From: a virus
DNA length: 39,383 nt
Virus record (IMG/VR): IMGVR_UViG_3300032323_000936
Location: 1-39,383 of that record
Reading direction: 5' to 3' (one strand)
Shown here: positions 33,720 through 39,383 of the stretch, piece after piece
Layout of the letters: each line of letters opens with the position of its first letter
How positions within the stretch are numbered: position 1 is the stretch's first letter
Notes under the pieces: model-generated
Databases searched by the model: none
The model's input: only the letters and a program-made list of their open reading frames with translations
What the model was told of the DNA's origin: nothing
Translations under genes and position numbers: made by a program

Positions 33720-36137
33720 ATGACAACAAACGCTCTTTCTGTAAAAAACCTTAGACTACTACCTGCAGATACTGGATTTTTAGATAGAAAAATTGGTAGC
33801 AGCGGTGAAATTTTTTATGACCGCACAGACAATACTATTAGGTATTTTGATGGGACCACTCAGGGCGGCACCGCATTGGCCATTGACGATTTATCCAATG
33901 TATCAAAAACAGCATTTGTTAGTTTAGCAAGCACATCTGGATTGTTTGGTCCAAACATTCATATACATAATACTGTTGTAAACAGCAATTTGCCTTCGGG
34001 CGATAAAGACTATGTAACGTTTACAGTGGGTACCAATGACATCACAGCATTGTACCTAACAAAATACATAGGTGTTGACCTAAAAGCCTTCTTTGCTATC
34101 CAAGAAGGTGATGCATGGACTGCTGGTGAAAATGTCAATCAAATGTTAACCTACGGGCATCTTGGTCCATGGGACCCGTCGCTTGCCGTTGGAAGTAACA
34201 TATTAGCCGGGAACCCATTAAAACCACAAGCTGTGACATTAACAGCAAATACTACATATACCGTGTGGATTCAACAAACTGGATCAAACATTACAGAATA
34301 TGCCCTTAGCACAAATCCTTATTGGGTGCCGGCAACTGCAGATCTTCCTGCAAACTATTCAGGCGATCCTGCCAATCCAACTATACTATATCAAGACGGT
34401 GCAGGACAAGGTGGACAACTGACACTAGTGGCAGGATCAAATATAACTATTACTACTGATCCTATTACCGATGTTACTACCATAGCTGCTACCGCGGTAG
34501 CATCAAACAGTTTCACTACTATTGCTGTAGCAGGTCAATCCAACGTTGCAGCAGATTCTACCACGGATACGCTGACATTGACGGCAGGCACTGGCATTTC
34601 AATTACTACTAATGCTGGTACAGACACCATAACAATCACCAATACGGGTACCAGCCAAAATACCTTCAACACCGTGGCAGTGGCAGGACAAAGTTCGGTG
34701 GTGGCAGATTCCGCCACAGACACTCTTACGCTTGTCGCTGGGTCTGGTATTACTCTAACTACCGATGCTAGTACAGACACCATTACTATCACAGGCACAG
34801 CCAGCACAGGTAACATAACTTTTGTGGCCAACATCATAGACAGCATAGATAGTTCTGCAATTACATTTACTCCTAGTGTGGTCTTTGAAAGCGATATCAC
34901 AGTAGGAACAGACATTGTGTTTCCTGATGGATCTAGGCAAAGTACTTCTGCTGTAGGAATACCAGGACCTCAGGGTCCAGCGGGACCTGCCGGTGCTACT
35001 GGTGCAGGAACTGGTGATGTTATTAGTGCCGGGGGCGGCTATGTTGATAACGCTATCATACGATATGATGGTGTAACAGGAACTATTATACAGAACAGTT
35101 CTGCAACTATATCAGATGCTGGACTACTTACGGCTACAAATTTTAGTGGTGGCGGTGCGGCGCTTACTGCATTAAACGCTACTCAATTAACTTCTGGCAC
35201 AGTACCAGATGCAAGATTCCCAGCAACATTACCAGCGGCAAGCGGTGCTAATCTCACAGCACTGAATGCTTCAAACTTAGGCAGCGGTACTATACCAGAT
35301 TCACGGTTCCCAGCAACATTACCAGCGGCAAGCGGTGCTAATCTCACAGCACTTAACGCCACTGAATTAACTTCTGGTACCGTTCCAGATGCACGTTTTC
35401 CAGCTACATTACCTACAGCTAGTGGAGTAAATCTCACAGCACTGAATGCTTCGAACTTAGGCAGCGGCACTGTTCCAGTTTTGAGACTAGGCGCATCCGG
35501 CACTAGAGACGCTACTACGTTCTTGAGAGGTGATAATACATGGGCTACGACTGGTGGATCAGTAAATAGTTTCAGCATTATAGACGTAGCAGGACAAGCT
35601 CAAATAGAAGCCGACACTACCAACGACACATTGACATTAGTAGCAGGTGCTAATATAACAATAACCACCAGTCCTCTAAGCGATACAATTACCATTGCTG
35701 CTGCCAGCGGCGGTGTTAGCACGTTTAGTGCGTTAACTGAAGCAGTATCCGCTTCTTTAACTATAGATGAAATATATCTACAAGCCATCACTAGATTAAT
35801 AGTGACCAATAACGGCAGTTTTTCCTATCTCTTCGATCAATATTCCGGAGAAAATCCCACTATATATGCCATAGCCGGAATGACCATTGCTTTTAATTTG
35901 AATGTTCCAGGCCATCCATTTTTGATACAGGACGGCACCGGTACAAATTATAGCACTGGACTAGTACATGTCAGCACTTCTGGAGTAGTCACTACCGGAG
36001 CAGCAGCACAAGGTCAAGTGTTTGGTACACTATATTGGAAAGTACCAGCAAGTATTTCCGGCGGCTACAGATATCAATGTTCTGTTCATCCAGTGATGGT
36101 CGGTGCAATAACTGTCAAGGGTATTGTCAGTCTATAA
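33720..36137 (+). CDS. Fibre protein with collagen-like triplets and C-terminal amicyanin-like copper site, 805 aa
   Basis: The N-terminus MTTNALSVKNLRLLPADTGF followed by GEIFYDRTDNTIRYFDGT is a fibre-docking type. Two related 'VAGQS..ADS.TDTLTL' modules lie at about 265-370 and a third (VAGQAQIEADTTNDTLTL) near 623. Six G-X-Y triplets (GIPGPQGPAGPAGATGAG) sit near 414-431. A 30-residue tandem repeat with PDARFPATLPAASG and LTALNA spans about 478-588. The C-terminal domain (about 680-805) ends YRYQCSVHPVMVGAITVKG: with H732 in GHPFLIQ, the ligands C787-x2-H790-x2-M793 reproduce the spacing of the type I copper site in amicyanin. It is a late fibre; metal binding at its tip is predicted, not shown. 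Confidence 0.78.
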   Translation: MTTNALSVKNLRLLPADTGFLDRKIGSSGEIFYDRTDNTIRYFDGTTQGGTALAIDDLSNVSKTAFVSLASTSGLFGPNIHIHNTVVNSNLPSGDKDYVTFTVGTNDITALYLTKYIGVDLKAFFAIQEGDAWTAGENVNQMLTYGHLGPWDPSLAVGSNILAGNPLKPQAVTLTANTTYTVWIQQTGSNITEYALSTNPYWVPATADLPANYSGDPANPTILYQDGAGQGGQLTLVAGSNITITTDPITDVTTIAATAVASNSFTTIAVAGQSNVAADSTTDTLTLTAGTGISITTNAGTDTITITNTGTSQNTFNTVAVAGQSSVVADSATDTLTLVAGSGITLTTDASTDTITITGTASTGNITFVANIIDSIDSSAITFTPSVVFESDITVGTDIVFPDGSRQSTSAVGIPGPQGPAGPAGATGAGTGDVISAGGGYVDNAIIRYDGVTGTIIQNSSATISDAGLLTATNFSGGGAALTALNATQLTSGTVPDARFPATLPAASGANLTALNASNLGSGTIPDSRFPATLPAASGANLTALNATELTSGTVPDARFPATLPTASGVNLTALNASNLGSGTVPVLRLGASGTRDATTFLRGDNTWATTGGSVNSFSIIDVAGQAQIEADTTNDTLTLVAGANITITTSPLSDTITIAAASGGVSTFSALTEAVSASLTIDEIYLQAITRLIVTNNGSFSYLFDQYSGENPTIYAIAGMTIAFNLNVPGHPFLIQDGTGTNYSTGLVHVSTSGVVTTGAAAQGQVFGTLYWKVPASISGGYRYQCSVHPVMVGAITVKGIVSL
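35154..35485 (+). repeat. 90-bp in-frame tandem repeat in the 33720 fibre
   Basis: About 3.7 units of 90 bp (30 residues) run through this stretch. For example the block starting TTCCCAGCAACATTACCAGC at 35217 recurs exactly at 35307 and continues identically for more than 40 bases. Period and frame are kept, as in a fibre shaft that can lengthen or shorten by recombination. It is not a CRISPR: there are no unique spacers. Confidence 0.85.
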
Positions 36138-36399
36138 ACCCCGCTGCTTGTAATTCTGTTAGTTTCGAATTAATTTTCTTTCGCAACTCGATAATATTTC
36201 CTCTCGAGTCAGCATGAGAATCGGCAATTATCCCTTGACTGAGGTTCATTTGGAGTTGATCAATTTTTTTGACCTCGTTGACTAATTGTTTTAGCAATAT
36301 TTGCATTTCTTGTTTTTTTATCGTATCATTAATAGCCGAAATTTTATCATTCCAGGAATTGTACTCTTCCAAAAATCTAGTAGATTTAATTAACTCCAT
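36127..36399 (-). CDS. Small coiled-coil protein of unknown function, 90 aa
   Basis: Starts MELIKSTRFLEEYNSWNDKI with a GGAG site six bases before the ATG at 36399, on the minus strand. Nearly the whole protein is helical with heptad-like Leu/Ile/Val spacing (KKQEMQILLKQLVNEVKKID, then IIELRKKINSKLTEL), so it probably forms a coiled-coil oligomer. It is downstream of the Nudix-like gene with a 106-base gap and may have its own promoter. Its last 11 bases overlap the end of the plus-strand fibre gene tail to tail. The family is not recognised; a virion chaperone or regulatory role is conceivable but unsupported. Confidence 0.65.
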   Translation of the reverse strand: MELIKSTRFLEEYNSWNDKISAINDTIKKQEMQILLKQLVNEVKKIDQLQMNLSQGIIADSHADSRGNIIELRKKINSKLTELQAAGFID

Positions 36400-36426
36400 T
36401 GTTTACTCCAAAAAATAAAGCAAATA

Positions 36427-36434
36427 TATTTAAC
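36427..36434 (-). promoter_or_regulatory. Possible late promoter box GTTAAATA (minus strand)
   Basis: Read on the minus strand, GTTAAATA lies 27 bases before the ATG at 36399, inside the 106-base gap 36400-36505. It matches the AT-rich late box less well than the plus-strand examples. The rest of that gap is AT-rich with nothing else I can identify. Confidence 0.35.
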
Positions 36435-36505
36435 TTTGTTTTAGTAACTAAAATTTTAATAAGTTTATAGAGCAGTAACTATTACAATAACATTTAACAT
36501 AAAGT

Positions 36506-36895
36506 CTACTTCGCTAGCCTCTCTAACTCCATGACCGTTTCAATTTTAGTTCTAATAACAGCGTTATTTAATGTGATTTTTAATCCTGTGTGTAATTGTT
36601 TGGGCAAATGATTTAGTTCGGCCCAGCATATTGTAGCTGCTGCAGTGGTTAAAAATTCATTATCAACTAGGCATACATAGGTACCATACTCAAATCCACG
36701 ATCCTCTGATAGATAAAGTTCAATAGGTAAAATCCTTCCTCGACAATATCTGTCTAGCAGTATTTCAGCATCTTCTAACAAAGGACCAGATCTAGCAAAG
36801 GTAGGTACAGTCCACTTAGAATCTTCTAAGATTAGTAATATACGTCCTGTGGTTTTGGCTAAGAATAATAATCCGGCACGCTGTTGCATGCACAT
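36506..36895 (-). CDS. Degenerate Nudix-like protein, 129 aa
   Basis: The preferred start is the ATG at 36895 (MCMQQRAGLLFLAKTTGRIL), eight bases after the gp15 stop; a longer frame from 36949 would overlap gp15. The fold cues are Nudix-like: AGLLFLAKTTGRILLILED (strand, then W at SKWTVPTF), a central RILPIELYLSEDRGFEYGTYVCLVD, and the C-terminal CWAELNHLPKQLHTGLK, which mirrors the W..L..LP..LHPG segment of Nudix hydrolases. The Nudix box itself (G-x5-E-x7-REUXEE-x-G-U) is not present; the region reads SGPLLEDAEILLDRYCRG. It may be catalytically dead or a binding protein. Similar proteins have been annotated as Nudix in marine T4-like phages, as far as I recall. Confidence 0.5.
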   Translation of the reverse strand: MCMQQRAGLLFLAKTTGRILLILEDSKWTVPTFARSGPLLEDAEILLDRYCRGRILPIELYLSEDRGFEYGTYVCLVDNEFLTTAAATICWAELNHLPKQLHTGLKITLNNAVIRTKIETVMELERLAK

Positions 36896-36902
36896 ACTTA
36901 GC

Positions 36903-38423
36903 TTAAACGAGTTTGAAGTTCCAATCTCCTGGCCCGTACTCGCCTTCAAAGGCCTTGAGCCACTGTTCGCCGTTCCATTTGTATTTGATACCTGTACGGA
37001 TATTTTGGATTACTATATTAGCATCGGCTTCTGCAGGATCCCAAATAGTAGCCCATGTACCGCCAGTCCACTCGATAATAGAGTTAGCTTTGATAATAGG
37101 ATCAGTGCCATCTTGATTAACCCAAGAGCTGTCGTTGTTACTAGGATCTCGCCATGCCTGCGGTCCTCTATAAGGAACGCTGGTGCTATCTGCAGGATTG
37201 CTAGGATATTCTATAAAGCCATCACGATTTTTGCTGTTGTTTACGTCATCTAACATTAAAAATCTTAGTCCTATAGGAATGCCAGCATGACTGCCGTAGA
37301 CTTCTAAAGGGTTATACTTGTAAGGATCAATGATGGCATCTACCGTTCCTCTAGTTTCTGTGAAGCCTGTGATATCGTCGTTTCCCGGATAGGTGTCGGC
37401 ATCTAAGGTCACCGTTAATACAGTGCCATCTAACGGATTAACCACAAACGTGCCGAGAATCTCTGTGCCGTCAGCTTTTTTAAACCATATTTCACTGCCG
37501 GGAGTGTATCCGCCTTGCAATTCTAGTAGTGCCTGCCATTCAACTGGTTCGCCGTTAGCATATTCTTTTTGGTCTAGGCCGGATGCTAATATAGCATGTA
37601 CAGGATTTACCAGTGTGAGGTCGTATTGGTGGTCTGACAAATTGCCTGTATTAGATTTAAACAGTAACACTCTGTAATTATTTGTAGTTGTACTAAAATT
37701 TCCAGTAGCTCTATTAAACACAAGATCATCTAAGCCTACTATGTCTCCACTTTCTGTAAACACATTTGAAATTACTGACTGCACAATGCCTAATTTTTTA
37801 ACTTTAGCCGGCGGCGAAATCCATACAGGCATTTCAAACTCCATTGTGCAGATGTCAATCTCACTTTCTGCGCCAGCAGGTATACTTCTGCTGGTAAAAT
37901 TAGTAGAAGTTAGATACATAGTGCTGAGACTGGTCCAATCTATATAATTGTCTGTAGTTTGTAATTCAAGACTAGGTGTAAACAAAACTGCAATCTGTTC
38001 AAACAATTGTAGTTTTTGATCAGTATTTGATGTCCATAGATCTGCTTTCATGGTTAATTTGTAAGGAGTTGGCATCAGACGTTCGACGGTATAGTTGCCA
38101 CCTTGAACATTTTGATATTCTCTAGTACCACCGGCATCAGTATATCTACGTTCTCTAATATGAATTTTGCTGACAAATGTTGGATCAGATAATCGATCAG
38201 CGGCCATTTCCAATCCAGAGATATAGCAGGCTATTCTTGGCACTGACGGCATTTTATTTTCTGAGTTTTCTTTGATGATAGAAGCTACTTGTCTAGTCAT
38301 ATCGCCGTATAGTACAGGAACAGTAGATAGTGTTCCGTCTCCGGCTTTATACTGAAAACCTATGAACACACGCATAAACTGTGTAACATATCTTCTTATT
38401 TGTCCATCATAAAACCAATCCAT
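36903..38423 (-). CDS. gp15: Proximal tail sheath stabiliser / tail terminator gp15, extended, 506 aa
   Basis: The N-terminus MDWFYDGQIRRYVTQFMRVF aligns with T4 gp15 (which opens MFGYFYNSSFRRYATLMGDL). Shared later features include 'VPVLYGD', a 'PRIACYISGLEM' strand, 'MPTPYKLTMKADLWTSNTDQ' and the final 'TMEFEMPVWISPPA' core (about residue 205). T4 gp15 is about 272 residues and forms the hexameric ring that ends the contractile tail and receives the head. Here an extra C-terminal half (about 225-506) has beta-rich repeats, including a WTGGTWATIWDP-type segment, and is not in T4 gp15. The start overlaps the stop of the upstream gene as TAATG, and the stop is eight bases from the Nudix-like gene, so the three are one minus-strand operon. 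Confidence 0.82.
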   Translation of the reverse strand: MDWFYDGQIRRYVTQFMRVFIGFQYKAGDGTLSTVPVLYGDMTRQVASIIKENSENKMPSVPRIACYISGLEMAADRLSDPTFVSKIHIRERRYTDAGGTREYQNVQGGNYTVERLMPTPYKLTMKADLWTSNTDQKLQLFEQIAVLFTPSLELQTTDNYIDWTSLSTMYLTSTNFTSRSIPAGAESEIDICTMEFEMPVWISPPAKVKKLGIVQSVISNVFTESGDIVGLDDLVFNRATGNFSTTTNNYRVLLFKSNTGNLSDHQYDLTLVNPVHAILASGLDQKEYANGEPVEWQALLELQGGYTPGSEIWFKKADGTEILGTFVVNPLDGTVLTVTLDADTYPGNDDITGFTETRGTVDAIIDPYKYNPLEVYGSHAGIPIGLRFLMLDDVNNSKNRDGFIEYPSNPADSTSVPYRGPQAWRDPSNNDSSWVNQDGTDPIIKANSIIEWTGGTWATIWDPAEADANIVIQNIRTGIKYKWNGEQWLKAFEGEYGPGDWNFKLV

Positions 38424-39383
38424 TATTCATCCGCCTGTGGTCTAAGTGCCTTTGATAGGCTTTGTTTTTCTTTTGTTTCGTGTCCGTCAATTTGAGCGGT
38501 TGCAGTATTATTGATAAAGGTTGTCTTTTGTGTCTGACGAATTTCTTTACCTTCAAACAAATCTCCCTGCCCAACATTTTCACTGCCTAGATTATTCATA
38601 GTCATACGCACATTGTCCTCAAACTTAACCCAACGACTGCCGTTGAATCTAAACAGTCTGTGTGGTAGATAATCTTTGCGCAGAGCAAACTGTCCTTCTA
38701 CCGGATTAATTGGAAACGCAATGCCTGCAGTAAATGGAGCACCATTTGGAGGTATACCGTCTTCGGTGAGATACCCATCATATCCATTACCATCTGCAGT
38801 CTGCAACATAGTTGCAGCATTAATTCCAACATAAACAGGATCACCATTCTCGTCAAACAATAAATTTCCATCAACATCGGTGGCCTGTGTTTGACGATCA
38901 ACACTATATTCGGCCACTATATTGTTATCCACAGTGACTAGCTCTGCTCGACCGGTTTCGCTGTCTCTCTGCAGCGTATAGAACTTAGAAGTATCATATC
39001 CGCTCTTAGGAGCATCAGCTTCGGCTTGATTCAAAACTGCCTGAGTGATCTGCATCTCTCGATTGTACGTAGATATGATATCTCGTAGACTATCGGCCAA
39101 TTGATAGTAAGTGGTGTTAGGCGGAGCTATTCCAGTTACTTCTTGTATAACTTCGTATTTCTTACCGTCTGGTCCTGTGACAATGTCTCCAGGATAGTAT
39201 GTGATTGCAGAATTATATGTACCTTTGTCTGCGTCGCTGTTGGCAATACCATCAAGAATTTGTTTGTATTCTTGACTGTCTACTAGCGGCTTGCACTTGG
39301 CACGATATAAATGTGGATACCAAGTTACTGAGAATCCTTCTGCGGCTCTGCTGACTTCTTCTATAACATAAAATCTTTTTAGA
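38423..39383 (-). CDS. Virion structural protein, C-terminal part (runs off the right edge)
   Basis: The frame is open from the right edge of the window to a TAA at 38423-38425, giving about 319 residues; the TTG at 39100 is only an internal codon. Upstream residues include VTWYPHLYRAKCKPLVDS and YPGDIVTGPDGKKYEVIQEV. The latter is a W/Y..GD.V..G..Y module like the N-terminal repeats of the giant fibres. The C-terminal half is rich in DGNLLFDENGDPVYVGI-type beta turns and includes PHRLFRFNGSRWVKFEDNVR. It shares its stop with the gp15 start. In T4 the gene before gp15 is gp14 (neck), but I see no clear gp14 match, so I call it only a virion protein near the tail terminator. Confidence 0.6.
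   Translation of the reverse strand, partial: LKRFYVIEEVSRAAEGFSVTWYPHLYRAKCKPLVDSQEYKQILDGIANSDADKGTYNSAITYYPGDIVTGPDGKKYEVIQEVTGIAPPNTTYYQLADSLRDIISTYNREMQITQAVLNQAEADAPKSGYDTSKFYTLQRDSETGRAELVTVDNNIVAEYSVDRQTQATDVDGNLLFDENGDPVYVGINAATMLQTADGNGYDGYLTEDGIPPNGAPFTAGIAFPINPVEGQFALRKDYLPHRLFRFNGSRWVKFEDNVRMTMNNLGSENVGQGDLFEGKEIRQTQKTTFINNTATAQIDGHETKEKQSLSKALRPQADE

Noticed and set aside
35154-35485. Regularly spaced repeats as a CRISPR array
   Set aside because: The 90-bp units are contiguous, in frame and protein coding, with no unique spacers.
38423-39100. A complete 225-residue gene starting at 39100
   Set aside because: The start would be a TTG with no ribosome site, and the frame stays open upstream to the window edge, so the gene is a partial longer one.

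Overview
The window is part of the late, structural region of a marine T4-like myovirus (the group that includes cyanophages and pelagiphages). Three things support this. The left edge is the 3' end of a gp23-type major capsid gene. The minus-strand gene at 36903-38423 opens like T4 gp15, the tail sheath terminator. Several genes are preceded by ATAAATA/CTAAATA boxes that resemble the T4 late promoter TATAAATA. The DNA looks AT-rich and CTAG is common, which does not suggest an enterobacterial host. The host itself cannot be read from the window; a marine picocyanobacterium or a SAR11-like bacterium would fit.

Layout. (1) 1-6075: end of gp23, a strong terminator, a small coiled-coil gene, then small virion proteins and medium-sized fibre-like proteins. 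A 137-base gap at 4167-4303 holds a late promoter and a structured 5' leader. (2) 6088-19118: two paralogous giant fibre proteins (1918 and 2413 aa) with N-terminal W..Y..GD.V repeats, a beta-helix-like core, a YGNGRFVAV repeat region (probable beta-propeller) and a shared C-terminal domain. The first carries an inserted cupredoxin-like domain. (3) 19136-25039: a small adaptor-like protein, three tandem fibre paralogs ending in fibrinogen/intelectin-like domains, and one more fibre-like protein. (4) 25072-27041: two conserved-looking unknown proteins and an Fe(II)/2-oxoglutarate oxygenase. (5) 27061-33679: a tightly packed, ATGA-coupled enzyme cassette. It encodes a SAM methyltransferase, a U32-like/methyltransferase fusion, a flavin-dependent halogenase related to PrnA and the cyanophage enzyme VirX1, three HxH oxygenase-like proteins and one unknown protein. 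(6) 33720-36137: an 805-aa fibre with collagen-like triplets, a 90-bp tandem repeat and a C-terminal amicyanin-like copper-site domain. (7) 36127-39383, minus strand: a small coiled-coil protein, a degenerate Nudix-like protein, gp15, and the 3' part of another virion gene.

How it may work together. Most of the DNA encodes host-recognition fibres and their adaptors, expressed late. Embedded among them, with its own late-type promoter, is an oxidation/halogenation/methylation cassette. Because it sits between fibre genes and appears to be expressed with virion proteins, I suggest that its substrate is either the virion surface (fibres, collagen-like or aromatic residues) or a host metabolite handled late in infection. 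That link is inference. The cassette, the two cupredoxin domains in fibres and the leader RNA at 4194-4291 are the most interesting parts of the window.
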